Source of the DNA: Pseudomaricurvus hydrocarbonicus
GTDB lineage: Bacteria; Pseudomonadota; Gammaproteobacteria; Pseudomonadales; Cellvibrionaceae
Length of the DNA: 64,000 nt
Assembly: GCF_011602365.1 (NCBI RefSeq)
Contig: NZ_JAAONZ010000019.1
Span: 1-64,000 of the forward strand
Reading direction: 5' to 3'
Shown piece by piece: positions 8,191 to 17,054 of the stretch; positions within the stretch are counted from its first letter, which is position 1, and each line of letters starts with the position of its first letter. The notes under the pieces were generated by a model, which worked only from the letters and a program-made list of their open reading frames with translations, had not been told where the DNA came from and did not search any database. A program made the translations under genes and the position numbers.

Positions 8191-8222
8191 TGTTTAGATA
8201 AACTCTTGAGTAACTCGGGGAT

Positions 8223-8277
8223 GCTAACGCCCAGCACAGCGGATCATTTATGCGTTGGCCTAATTTTTCTTGTTAGC
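8223..8277 (-). other. Candidate attC (integron cassette) site
   Basis: On the minus strand the site opens with GCTAACAAG and closes with TGGGCGTTAGC, so the outer GCTAAC/GTTAGC arms pair perfectly. Inner GGCCA and TGGGC arms pair with one mismatch. The 55-bp length is typical of short attC sites, and TGGGCGTTAGC is a familiar cassette-end sequence. It sits between two minus-strand genes, with the next gene starting about 30 bases later. Confidence 0.55.
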
Positions 8278-8370
8278 CTTTGGTAGACCCCGGAAATCCT
8301 TTTTCCTCCATTCTCTATTCTTTTTTAAAATGAATTTGAATGGCTTTTCATATATTGGCATACATTCCCA

Positions 8371-8745
8371 TTAAACACGCTCCCAGTCATGCTTAAGCAA
8401 TAAAGAGACCGCCAGGATAAATCGTGTAGTATCGCCTCGGTGTATTAGGTTTCTGTACTCATCAAGCAACTGATTATCCCAAGTACACTTTGGATTAAGG
8501 GAAGTTGCTAAAGCTGCTTGAAATTTCTCTCTTTGCTCATTACTAGGTTCATTTTCAGCAGAAAAAATAGCGACAATGCTTTGTGTTAGCTCCCGTATTT
8601 CAGCACGCCACTTAGTTCGCTCTTCCGTAATTTGGGTGATTTGTACACTTTTTTCATCTTTGCGTAATGCTAGAAAAGAAGCGAGCCAGCCTGCCATTGC
8701 TGTAAAGCCAACTCCAGTAGCTAAAGATGCTAAATCAAATTCCAA
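8371..8745 (-). CDS. Small single-span membrane protein of the HipA-like operon
   Basis: Unrecognised 124-residue protein. A hydrophobic span (LASLATGVGFTAMAGWLASFLAL) near the N-terminus is followed by a charged cytosolic domain with an ERTKWRAEIREL helix, a layout common among small uncharacterised bacterial membrane proteins. I choose a TTG start at 8745 because AAGGA lies eight bases before it; the longer frame to 8913 would overlap the preceding gene and is Cys/Lys-rich without coding character. It follows the DUF3037-like gene by 85 bases on the same strand. Confidence 0.55.
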   Translation of the reverse strand: MEFDLASLATGVGFTAMAGWLASFLALRKDEKSVQITQITEERTKWRAEIRELTQSIVAIFSAENEPSNEQREKFQAALATSLNPKCTWDNQLLDEYRNLIHRGDTTRFILAVSLLLKHDWERV

Positions 8746-8830
8746 CTTCCAATTCCTTACAGTTATGTGACAAGCTTCACACTTAAAACAGGTTTTACAT
8801 AAGCGCCATATCAATGCTCTTTTTAGCTTT

Positions 8831-9700
8831 TTAAGCTGCGATTTCAATAATGTGCATTGCTGCTTCTCTAGCATTTTCAGCTCTGAATAAATCAATACTT
8901 TCTGATGCAGCAACTTCAGTTACCATATCAATAGTTTCCCTTAAATTTTTTGCTGACTTGTCTGTTAATGTTGGGTCAGACAGGGATGGTGTACCAATAA
9001 TAATTTCATACTTTAGTGGTTTAACCAGACTGGGTGATTTCTTTAATGCTTCCAAATCAAAGAGCTTAGCTTTAACATTGCTCAAAGATGTTGATAGCCT
9101 TGTTGGGACGAGCAAACCAAAATTTGAAACATATGTATCTTTAAGAAACCCAAAAGTAGTTAAGACATTGCTCTCACTAATTTTTAACCTCTTCTTGAAA
9201 CAGTTAGACAAATGAGGGTTAATTGTTTTTATTTCATCAAAAATACTTGTAGCCCATTGCTCACTATACCTTTTAGGCTGGAAATCATGGTCATCTCTGT
9301 CCGCATCAAGGGCAAGAGTGCTTAAACTAGCAGTAAAGCGTATAGCTTGCTTCAATATTCCTTCGATATCATCACCAGCAGCTGGATAAAGTTTACCGAC
9401 TTTTATCCCATCAAAAGGGGCTGTCCACTCAGACAAACTTCTATTAGCTTTAATTTCTTTTGATGCTGACTCAATGAGCCAATCAATCAAACTTTGCATG
9501 TTCCGGGATTGTGCGCCATATAAGCACTCAAGCAATTCAGACCTAATTGCTTGTAATATTCTGTATTGATTATTCTTTCCTATAGCAACAACAGCAACAG
9601 ATATTCTCTCTCCAGACCCAACAATGGGCTCTAAATAGAGAGTTTGCCATGTCCCAGAAAATGTGGGTTTACTTGGAAACAGCTCTTCTAATGTATTCAT
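8831..9700 (-). CDS. DUF3037-like partner of the HipA-like kinase
   Basis: A 289-residue soluble protein. The segment YLEPIVGSGERISVAVVAIG resembles the opening strand of DUF3037 proteins (a VGERINVGVxV pattern), which commonly lie next to HipA-like kinases. Its ATG overlaps the stop of the kinase gene (ATGA), so the two are translationally coupled. No catalytic motif is visible. It might be the kinase substrate, antitoxin or regulator. The family call is by resemblance only. Confidence 0.55.
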   Translation of the reverse strand: MNTLEELFPSKPTFSGTWQTLYLEPIVGSGERISVAVVAIGKNNQYRILQAIRSELLECLYGAQSRNMQSLIDWLIESASKEIKANRSLSEWTAPFDGIKVGKLYPAAGDDIEGILKQAIRFTASLSTLALDADRDDHDFQPKRYSEQWATSIFDEIKTINPHLSNCFKKRLKISESNVLTTFGFLKDTYVSNFGLLVPTRLSTSLSNVKAKLFDLEALKKSPSLVKPLKYEIIIGTPSLSDPTLTDKSAKNLRETIDMVTEVAASESIDLFRAENAREAAMHIIEIAA

Positions 9701-10458
9701 AATGCCATCTCCTGTTGTTGCACTCCCAACCTCCTGCTCATAAGCATTTTTATGTGTTTAGATCTTTTTTCAAGAAATTCAATAACCTTCACGATCTGCT
9801 CTTGAGGCAAATAAGAGCTGGCATATGTTTTTTCTGAAATCAGAGCGAAAGGGAAATCTTTGTATTGGGGAGTTATTCCTATATCAATATCTCGATTAAG
9901 TTTGTGTTTCTCAAATTCACTTTTTAATGTATATATAACCCTTATGATTTGGTTGTCCTTAGCTGAATCTGATTCCTCTAAAGATAAGTCCAAAGCATTT
10001 TCATGATCGATGAAAGAAAATTTTTCACCGCCATCATAAAGTATGTTTCCTACATTTCTATCCCAATTCGCGATCCACTCATCAAATACGCCAACATCTA
10101 ATGTTTTTGAATAGCTCTTTAGTTTTTCTAGTGCCTCTTCACTTTTGGAGTATCTTCGAAAACTTGGATAGCCTGCATCCTCAGATCCAAATGCTAAAGC
10201 ATATTCCCCTTCAGGGATTTCTTTAAAGGCATCATGAGTGACTTTAACAATGATAGGCTTTGGAATTGATAAGCCAAGTGAACGACCTATAGTAGCGCAA
10301 ACACATTCTGCATAAAGTTTTTGAAAATCGACTTGCTTTACATATGCGACAACAACAGATTCATGTGTTTTAACATGAGCCTTCCATGTAGGATTTACAT
10401 TGTGATCTTCAAAGGATTTAGCTCCTGGAAGCATCAGTCCTATTTTTACTTGTTCCAT
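9697..10458 (-). CDS. HipA-like kinase (HipA_2-type)
   Basis: A 253-residue protein with the catalytic signature of HipA-type Ser/Thr kinases. FDEWIANWDRNVGNIL (about 125-140) gives the D..NxDR..N catalytic loop, and FSFIDHENAL (about 148-156) gives the metal-binding Asp. The N-terminal part has a KPIIVKV segment that may form the nucleotide-binding strand. It is shorter than classical HipA (about 440) and matches the compact HipA_2 group. It leads a three-gene operon with the DUF3037-like and membrane genes. HipA kinases phosphorylate tRNA ligases or other targets; the target here is unknown. Confidence 0.72.
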   Translation of the reverse strand: MEQVKIGLMLPGAKSFEDHNVNPTWKAHVKTHESVVVAYVKQVDFQKLYAECVCATIGRSLGLSIPKPIIVKVTHDAFKEIPEGEYALAFGSEDAGYPSFRRYSKSEEALEKLKSYSKTLDVGVFDEWIANWDRNVGNILYDGGEKFSFIDHENALDLSLEESDSAKDNQIIRVIYTLKSEFEKHKLNRDIDIGITPQYKDFPFALISEKTYASSYLPQEQIVKVIEFLEKRSKHIKMLMSRRLGVQQQEMAL

Positions 10459-11149
10459 TCATAATCCTTTACACTTGATAAATACGCATATACTTGGGGA
10501 AAGTTAACAACTAATTCGGCGAAATTGTGATTATACAACATAAATTTATGCTAACTTTTCTCCATTGATTTTGATAAAATCATATCAATTTCAATAGGTT
10601 AGCGCATCTTTTTGTCAAATTCATCACTGTGAAAATGACGCCATTGTGCCTAATCAGACCCTAACAGGTCTTTGATTATTTCAAGTGCTTGGAAAAAGCG
10701 ACATAATTTCAAGGACTTAGAGTTTTGAGCCATATAGAACCGGGCTGGTACGTTTCACTGCTCATCTGCCGATTTCCCTGCGTTTCAGCTATTTTCGAGC
10801 ATATCTGTAGGAAATACACCTACGTAGTTGGTTTCTAGGCTTTTCCCTGACAGTCCGTAAAGGGTCAACTGTTGCCATTCGTCAAAGAACTGGTCGTTTT
10901 AATACATATTAAACCGAGTAGCTTTTAGTATGAGTTGCAGCAGCGTATCCAAAACGATCAATCAACACTGAGATTGAGTCGCCAAGAACCTTACTCAGTA
11001 CCCTATGGCCCAATCAAAATTCCACGACCGTCTCTGAAACATCTCACTTATGTATTCCCGGTAACAGCTATTAAAGACAATTACCTGTATAAAAGATCAA
11101 ATCCCCGCCACTTTATGAGATGCAAAAAAGTCATCTTCGATGGATATAT
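10459..11149. other. AT-rich regulatory stretch and degenerate DNA
   Basis: No convincing gene in these 691 bases. The first 130 bases upstream of the kinase hold a TATAAT on the minus strand (10530-10535), an imperfect inverted repeat AAAGTTAACA/TGCTAACTTT (10500-10558) spanning it, and a perfect dyad TGATTTT-GAT-AAAATCA (10566-10582), probably an operon control region. From about 11060 the sequence begins to resemble the DNA downstream of the integrase at 18370-18470, so it is probably integrase flank. Confidence 0.45.
10500..10582 (-). promoter_or_regulatory. Probable promoter/operator of the HipA-like operon
   Basis: Two dyads surround a TATAAT hexamer on the minus strand: AAAGTTAACA/TGCTAACTTT and the perfect 17-base palindrome TGATTTTGATAAAATCA. 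Autorepression by a complex of operon products is a common arrangement for HipA systems, but here it is inferred from the dyads alone. Confidence 0.4.
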
Positions 11150-11778
11150 GCACAGCAGCAGGCCCACCATTCGCCGGGGCGTTCCAGCCGGTCAGTTCTC
11201 GGTACCTTTCTTGGGCATAGGCGTGTCGCAAGCCATGCAACTTGGACAACCCCGCCATACTGGTTTGTCGTTCATAAACCCGTAATTGCTGAATGTAGTT
11301 TTTTGTGGCGGGAATTAATGCTCCGCTTTTCGCCAGCTCATAAACGCGATCAATAAGTGCACGCTGTTGCAGGGTTCGGATTGGGGCCTCACGCGACCTC
11401 CCGCCTTTGCTCCAAGAGGCTTTTCCTTCTGTTGCGGCAGATGCTTGGTCCGGTTATACGCCCAATCCAATAGGTCCTTTAACGCGTGTGCCATGTGATG
11501 CTCGACCCACTCTGGTGGAAAACCCAATTCTTCATCCAGCAGAGTACACGCCATGGCTCGAAAGCCGTGGTCGGTCATCTGATCATTGGAATAGCCCGTA
11601 CCATGGTTCGCAAGGCGACTCGAACGCCGTTTTCTGACATGGGCCTGACAGCAGACCTGGCCGATGGAAATACATAGGAGCTGCGTGCGGTGTAGGGCTC
11701 AAGCGCTCGCAACGTGTCGATCGCCTGAGTTGGCAATGGGACAACGTGCTCGATATTGGTTTTGGTCACCGTGTAGCC
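11150..11778 (-). pseudogene. Mosaic dead integrase made from two different integrase genes
   Basis: Two unrelated integrase fragments are joined near 11428. The part at 11150-11428 closely matches the C-terminal coding region of the integrase at 18480-19346, with small changes. The part at 11429-11778 closely matches the C-terminal part of the P4-type integrase at 20337-21515, including TKTNIEHVVPLPTQAIDTL and HGFRAM. A small insertion near 11590 (relative to 20550) shifts the frame, and the fusion is out of frame with both parents. No complete recombinase can be made. It looks like a leftover of the right end of island A. Confidence 0.85.
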
Positions 11779-12137
11779 CAGGCAGATATAAGATTGGAGC
11801 GGTGGAGAGAGAGGATGGACGGCTAACAGCCTTGGGGCCGTTAGCCCCCTGCGGGCGCGCTGGGCGCGGTCTCAACGCTGTCGCGTTGATCGAAACCGGC
11901 ATGACCTAAACAAGAGGTTCTCATCAAGCCCTAAACTGAACCATCTATAAAAACCCCGCAGAGCACAGGCAGTTATAAGATTGGAGCGGTGGAGAGAGAG
12001 GATGGACGGCTAACAGCCTTGGGGCTGTTAGCCCCCTGCGGGCGCGCTGTGCGCGGTCTCAACGCTGTCGCGTTGATCGAACCTGGGAGGTTCTCATCAA
12101 GCCCTAAACTGAACCATCTATAAAAAACCCCGCATTG
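11779..12137. repeat. Two-copy direct repeat of about 170-185 bp
   Basis: Copy 1 (about 11779-11962) and copy 2 (about 11967-12135) share GGCAG[A/T]TATAAGATTGG, GGATGGACGGCTAACAGCC, GTCTCAACGCTGTCGCGTTG and CATCAAGCCCTAAACTGAAC almost without change. Copy 2 lacks about 15 bases (CGGCATGACCTAAACAAG region). Each copy contains GGCTAACAGCC and a GCTAACGG-type hairpin around GGGGC. Copy 2 ends in a terminator-like hairpin followed by the att-like site. No coding content is seen. Confidence 0.85.
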
Positions 12138-12150
12138 CGGGGTCTTTTAT
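12122..12150. terminator. Terminator-like hairpin next to the att-like site
   Basis: A C4G-rich stem (ACCCCG/CGGGGT) is flanked by AAAAAA and CTTTT, so it can act in both directions. It stands directly left of the att-like core. Confidence 0.75.
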
Positions 12151-12180
12151 AGATGGCGCCCCTAGATGATTAGAATAAAC
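12150..12180. other. att-like site between island A and island B
   Basis: ATGGCGCCCCTAGATGATT closely resembles the 3' end of tRNA-Arg at 21699-21720 (ATGGCGCACCCTAGAGGATT), differing by one missing base and a few substitutions. It is the expected hybrid or left attachment site for an integrase targeting this tRNA. The stretch that follows can be aligned with 3721 onward. Confidence 0.65.
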
Positions 12181-12343
12181 TCCATAACCCCCTGATTTAA
12201 ATGAATTTAATTCTATTCGAGAAACCTGAATACCCCCTAATATACCCCCACATTCAATTTCTTATTCTGAAAAGGTCTAATGACTGAAATCAATATCTGC
12301 CGAAATCAACCCATAAATCCAGGCCGGAAGGCTTATACATTCT

Positions 12344-12656
12344 TTATTGTGAGTCGCAACTTGTCGCGTTGACCGCAAAAACCTTGGTTTGTGCGTGTAA
12401 CCATTGGTGTGACTGGTCTTGGCAGTATACATACCCCATTCGGGACACCTTGTACTGCACCGCATAGCCTGCGGCCACTGGGAAAAGAAAGATGACACCC
12501 AAAAACAAGAGCGCCAGACGGGTCGCTTTTCGATTGGTCTCGGTGGATATGGCCTGCCCCCGGACTTCCTGCGCCATCAATAGGGTCAATAATCCCAAAC
12601 TCAGTCCCACGCCCAGCAAGTACATAGAGCCTTTATTGAACGCTATCAGGTGTTCA
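12344..12656 (-). pseudogene. Truncated copy of the three-helix immunity-like gene
   Basis: From about 12656 the minus strand encodes SEHLIAFNKGSMYLLGVGLSLG-like sequence and on to the C-terminus, nearly identical to residues 45-148 of the protein at 3858-4304. The first membrane helix and the start are missing: the upstream DNA is unrelated and an in-frame TGA stops it. The partner toxin-like gene is absent here. An internal ATG at 12625 could still yield a 93-residue two-helix product, but no ribosome site is apparent. Confidence 0.8.
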
Positions 12657-12831
12657 GGTTCTACTCCGTTCTTACGAACCCATCAAGGCAAGAGATGCTG
12701 CGGCAGAACGCCAATGGATACCCTGCGTGATGGAATACAGATCTAGAAGGAAAAGTTCGTGAACTGAATTTGACCTGACAGACACCTTCTGAAAAATCGG
12801 TAACTATTAGATCAAGTCTGAATTACTACAG

Positions 12832-15279
12832 CTAAACCTGTACCTCTAGAGATAATTCAAGCTGCTGCTGAATCGATGAATATAAATCACAATCCTGCTC
12901 GCCAGCATCTAAAGACACAATCATTGAATACCTCACGGGGATATCCTCATGTGAGCCTGCTGAAGTCTTGTACTTCCACCACCCTGCTACCGGATACACG
13001 GCGATGTAATTCCGCCCCAGTAAATCAATGGCAGAACCTTCCCATGTATCCTGATGTAGAGCCCCTCTCTTCCTCAAAGAAGAGCCAAGCTCCCACCCTT
13101 CAGAGTCTTCACCTCCCCCCACATAATCATCCTCAGCAGGGTTAATACGTCGAGCAAAGGCATCAAGCTCTTCATAGGGGTTGATTAAGGCAAAACGTAG
13201 TCCATGTGACTGATAGCTAAAACGACTACTGTAAGCCCTTCTTCCGGGATTAGGCTCAATATAATACGATAAAGTAATCCTTAGCCTTATTTTTGCTGCA
13301 GCAAGTCTTACGAGCTCATCCTCAGGCCACGGTAGGGATATAAAATCTATTTCGTTCAGCTTCAGGCCCGATTTTCCTCGCTCATAAGGCGCAAGTGCCC
13401 CCTGATGAACCATCGTCACATAGGAATCAGCACTAGAAATAGCTCTTTCAGCATTCAGCCCTCCATGTCCAAAACGCCTTAACATAATCTCTTTGGCTTG
13501 CTTGGGGGGAACCCCTGCAGAAATCGCTTGATCTTTGTATTCCAACATCGCCGGAGTCCACTCTGCGGAGTGGACTAATAGAGCTCGGACAGTTTCCGAA
13601 GTAAAGCTACTGTATTCAGCCCAGACTTGCGCGGCCGCTCGAGACACCAAAGCGGTAGCCGCACTTGTCTCACGGTGATCAATAAACAATCCAGGTGTTG
13701 AAATATCATCAAGCGTTATGAGAGAAACACAGTCAGCATTAGTAAGGTTTTGCTCATCTGGAGAGAGAAGTAGATTTCCCCCTTCTGCCACCAAGTCAGG
13801 CTTATAAGGTGCTTGCTTCAACCAATCCCAATTTAATGAGGTTCTGGAAGTTGGCGATATATCGCCTCGGTCAGATAAGGGGCTCCAATCTTTATAGTAA
13901 TGCTCAGCAACATCAACTTTACCTGTATAAGCCCCTACAGTAAGCGCGTTCCACGACTGAGCTGGATCCTCAATTACAAACTCTTCCGTAGACCTTTTAT
14001 AGTCAGAAGATACATCATTCCCTCTAATATTTCCTGCGCTAACAACAAACAGTCGCCCAGATTCTCCACTAAAAGATAACTGATCAAGCTCAGCTGACCA
14101 TGATGATGGCTGGCCGCTTAATCCTTCAGTGTCTGCCGTTACAGCAAGAGATACTACTGTTGGTCCAGGTGAAAGCTCTTCAAACTTATTGACTCCAAAG
14201 TATGTCAGCCCGCCGAACGTATCTTTATCATCCCCTTCAGCAAGATTAAAAATACGGCAAGAACCTAGAGAATAATTTACCAATATTGGCTCATCATGAA
14301 GAGCCAACTCAGAAATATCACCAAAAGCGGCCAAACCGGCTTGGTATGTGCCGTGCCCATTTGACGAATCAAAAACGGATTGCGACTCATCCCAACAGAA
14401 AGCATGATCTGGGCTTAGAATCCCCTCAAGCAAAGGGTGGTTATAATTAACCCCTGAGTCCAAGATAAGTACGGAAACGTCAGATTTCGTCACCTCCAAC
14501 CGTGAGGCAATATCATGGCTCCAGGCCATCTGATCAATAGGGGACTGACTTAGAAGGAAGTGAGCAGTATCAACAACTTTTCTAAGCTCAGTCAGGGAGG
14601 AGATCAATTCAATACAGCCAGCCAATTCTTCTCGAGTCGCCTTCACTAGCATTACAGTAGAAAGTGCAAACTCCAGTTGGCCAGAACCACATTGAAGCTC
14701 CCGATCAATGCAATAAGCCCGGAACCGCGCAACCTCATCTCGACCCATAGATTTACGAGTTAACCAAACTTCCCACCACACAAGCTCGCCTTCTTCGGGA
14801 TACGCATTCGCATGCGAAGTCCAAAAGCTCTGAAGATCGGCCAAACGTAGCGTAGCAATGTTATCAAACAAGCGCCGATGCTTATGATGGCGATCTTGGG
14901 TAACATAGGCCTGAAGCGTATCAACAAACTTAGCTCGCTTCGAAGAAGGTATGAAAAACAAAGCCTTTTGGATGTCCCCATCCATAGACACGTTACAAAG
15001 GGTATACGTTGAATTGTCTAGCTTTTCTAAATCAATCGGGAAGTCTGGAACAGAAGAGGCGACAACATAAATGCCGGGGTCAGGCTCTATACTCTCTTCC
15101 GCTATCACCGGAACTGGCGGAAATTCAAACCCGTTGAATGTAGACTGAAGAGATAAGGCATGATCCCGTCTTTGCTGATCGCTTAATAGCCTTTGAATGA
15201 AATTTCCTCGACCACTGCCTGCATATTCTCTTGTTTGAACAAGATCCTTGTTAACTAAAAGGTGCTTCCTGCCCTGCAT
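12832..15279 (-). CDS. ietS: IetS-like subtilisin-family serine protease
   Basis: An 815-residue S8-family protease. The triad is visible as Asp274 (LILDSGVN), His309 (NGHGTYQ) and Ser539 (ETSAATA, a departure from the usual GTSxAxP), with the oxyanion Asn in VVSAGN. About 260 residues precede the protease domain and about 250 follow it. There is no signal peptide, so it acts in the cytosol. It lies 20 bases after an AAA+ ATPase gene. This pairing matches IetAS, described as a Ti-plasmid incompatibility/toxin-antitoxin pair and later as an anti-phage system. The protease is the presumed toxin or effector. Confidence 0.82.
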   Translation of the reverse strand: MQGRKHLLVNKDLVQTREYAGSGRGNFIQRLLSDQQRRDHALSLQSTFNGFEFPPVPVIAEESIEPDPGIYVVASSVPDFPIDLEKLDNSTYTLCNVSMDGDIQKALFFIPSSKRAKFVDTLQAYVTQDRHHKHRRLFDNIATLRLADLQSFWTSHANAYPEEGELVWWEVWLTRKSMGRDEVARFRAYCIDRELQCGSGQLEFALSTVMLVKATREELAGCIELISSLTELRKVVDTAHFLLSQSPIDQMAWSHDIASRLEVTKSDVSVLILDSGVNYNHPLLEGILSPDHAFCWDESQSVFDSSNGHGTYQAGLAAFGDISELALHDEPILVNYSLGSCRIFNLAEGDDKDTFGGLTYFGVNKFEELSPGPTVVSLAVTADTEGLSGQPSSWSAELDQLSFSGESGRLFVVSAGNIRGNDVSSDYKRSTEEFVIEDPAQSWNALTVGAYTGKVDVAEHYYKDWSPLSDRGDISPTSRTSLNWDWLKQAPYKPDLVAEGGNLLLSPDEQNLTNADCVSLITLDDISTPGLFIDHRETSAATALVSRAAAQVWAEYSSFTSETVRALLVHSAEWTPAMLEYKDQAISAGVPPKQAKEIMLRRFGHGGLNAERAISSADSYVTMVHQGALAPYERGKSGLKLNEIDFISLPWPEDELVRLAAAKIRLRITLSYYIEPNPGRRAYSSRFSYQSHGLRFALINPYEELDAFARRINPAEDDYVGGGEDSEGWELGSSLRKRGALHQDTWEGSAIDLLGRNYIAVYPVAGWWKYKTSAGSHEDIPVRYSMIVSLDAGEQDCDLYSSIQQQLELSLEVQV

Positions 15280-15299
15280 TTAACTCTGTACCTCTACTA

Positions 15300-16277
15300 T
15301 TATTGCCTTCTAATGAGTGCTTTTAAAAAGTCATCCGTTGTAACTACGCCATCTTGATATAAAACAGCATATTTGGCCGCATCATCACAGACCTGCCCAA
15401 GTGTCGCATAACTCATGCCTTCTGCGGCACTATAAAGTCTATCCCAGGACAAATCACACATTTTCATCATATACATACGGTTTGTTACAAACTCCTTCTG
15501 CTCAGAAGCACTTGGTACATGATATTTAATGATGTCGTCAAAACGCCTAAATAACGCAGAATCTAAAGCCTCAGAGTAATTGGTGGCACAGATGATCAAG
15601 CTTTCTGACATTTCATCTTCGAAGAACTGTAAGAAAGAGTTTAAAACCCGGCGAATTTCGCCGACATCATTCTCATTCGAACGATGCCCACCAATAGCAT
15701 CAAATTCATCAAATAAATAAACAGCCTTGTTCTTTCGAATAAAGTCAAACACTGCACGAAGCTTTTGGGCTGTCTCGCCCAAATAACGGCTAATCAGCCC
15801 GTCAAACTGGAGTGTGTATAAAGGGAGTCTTAACTCTGTGGCCAAGACCTTTGCTGTTAAGGTCTTGCCTGTTCCAGGAGGGCCACTAAGCAGTAGCTTC
15901 CTTTTGGGTGTTAATCCAAACTTCTCCAAGGCATGCCGCTGCCTATGCTCATGGATAATCCGTGAAATCCCATCTTTCGTTTCAGCATCCAACACCATAA
16001 AAGACAGTCTTGTATCTGACTTAGTTAAATGCAGGAGGCCAGTTAATTCCTTATTCTCTGAACTTGCTTTCAACGGTCTAATTGGAGCTAGATTGTTAGC
16101 TGGCATGCTTGAGGTCTTTTGATTCTCATTGACCAAGCGCCTAAGCTCCTCAGCCAACCGACTGTGACCTTTCTTATCTTCTTTAGCCGCAACTTGCAGT
16201 GCTATGGAGTAAAACCTACTCTCGTCTCCCTGAGCAAAGCTTTTGACTAGCGCTTTTATTTGTTCTGCAGTAGCCAT
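15300..16277 (-). CDS. ietA: IetA-like AAA+ ATPase
   Basis: A 325-residue AAA+ protein, presumed regulator or antitoxin of the adjacent subtilase. Residues 1-110 are a charged helical domain. The ATPase core has Walker A GPPGTGKT (about 132-139), Walker B VYLFDEFDAIG (about 187-195), sensor 1 ATN and an arginine-finger region ALFRRFD. The sequence resembles FtsH/spastin-type AAA domains without the protease. I use the ATG at 16277; a TTG four codons earlier keeps the frame but has its ribosome site too close. It is first in a two-gene operon with ietS. Confidence 0.85.
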   Translation of the reverse strand: MATAEQIKALVKSFAQGDESRFYSIALQVAAKEDKKGHSRLAEELRRLVNENQKTSSMPANNLAPIRPLKASSENKELTGLLHLTKSDTRLSFMVLDAETKDGISRIIHEHRQRHALEKFGLTPKRKLLLSGPPGTGKTLTAKVLATELRLPLYTLQFDGLISRYLGETAQKLRAVFDFIRKNKAVYLFDEFDAIGGHRSNENDVGEIRRVLNSFLQFFEDEMSESLIICATNYSEALDSALFRRFDDIIKYHVPSASEQKEFVTNRMYMMKMCDLSWDRLYSAAEGMSYATLGQVCDDAAKYAVLYQDGVVTTDDFLKALIRRQ

Positions 16278-16487
16278 TTTTAATTCCAACCCCTTAACGC
16301 TCAGTTCTATATCAACTGCTTATTGTCTCATCATCGCTTATTTATAACAAAAATCAAAATTAAGTCGTGATCTATCATATGAGTATACCCTGTGGTAGCT
16401 CTGAAATGTCTATCACAATGGTTTTTATTGACATTGTGATAGGATATTATCATTACACTTAGACTCTAATGATAGAGCCTCCATGAA
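16278..16487. promoter_or_regulatory. Divergent control region of ietAS and the serine recombinase
   Basis: A 33-base dyad at 16410-16442 has perfect 11-base arms (CTATCACAATG/CATTGTGATAG) and an 11-base spacer. Such a site fits either a recombinase res/crossover subsite or an operator for both divergent operons. AT-rich DNA around 16340-16380 probably holds the ietA promoter. Confidence 0.6.
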
Positions 16488-17054
16488 ATGACCATTTTCG
16501 CTTACTGCCGCGTGTCCACCCTAGATCAGGAGACAGCTATTCAAGAGGAAGCCATTCGGAAGTCTTACCCTCAGGCCAAGATCAGGCATGAGAAGAAGTC
16601 AGGAGCCAGCACTCAAGGGCGAGAAGTGCTGCTGCTTCTGTTAGACGTTATCGCAGAAGGCGACAAGCTTGTCGTTTGGAAACTAGACCGTCTAGCCCGG
16701 AACCTTCATGACCTCACAACGATAGTTAAAGCACTGGAAGACAAAGGCGCGTCTCTTGAGATACTCGACCAGCGTATCGACACCGGAACCGCAAGCGGCC
16801 GAGCCTTCCTGCAAATGCTCGGTGTGTTCGCTGAGTTCGAGACCAATCTCCGGAAAGAGCGCCAAGCCGCAGGCATTGCCAAGGCCAAATCAGAGGGGCG
16901 CTACACCGGCCGTCAACCGGCCGCCCAGTACAAAGTAACCAAGGCGATCCGACTGGTAGAGGCAGGATATAGCAAACAGAAAGCGGCTAGCGAGGCTGGA
17001 ATTGGCGTGGCCACACTTTATCGAAGACTCAAGGAGATCGCAGATGACAAGTAA
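16488..17054 (+). CDS. Serine recombinase (resolvase/invertase family)
   Basis: 188-residue small serine recombinase. The N-terminal catalytic domain has YCRVSTLDQ with nucleophile Ser10, and DRLARNLHDL with the conserved Arg pair. A long helix E follows, then a C-terminal helix-turn-helix (YSKQKAASEAGIGVATLYRRLKE). The length fits resolvases and DNA invertases. It may resolve cointegrates or control the stability of the island. A palindrome stands about 45 bases before its start. The annotated ATG has only a weak ribosome site. Confidence 0.92.
   Translation: MTIFAYCRVSTLDQETAIQEEAIRKSYPQAKIRHEKKSGASTQGREVLLLLLDVIAEGDKLVVWKLDRLARNLHDLTTIVKALEDKGASLEILDQRIDTGTASGRAFLQMLGVFAEFETNLRKERQAAGIAKAKSEGRYTGRQPAAQYKVTKAIRLVEAGYSKQKAASEAGIGVATLYRRLKEIADDK

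Noticed and set aside
8746-8913. N-terminal extension of the small membrane protein gene
   Set aside because: It overlaps the end of the DUF3037-like gene and lacks a ribosome site; a TTG start behind AAGGA is better.
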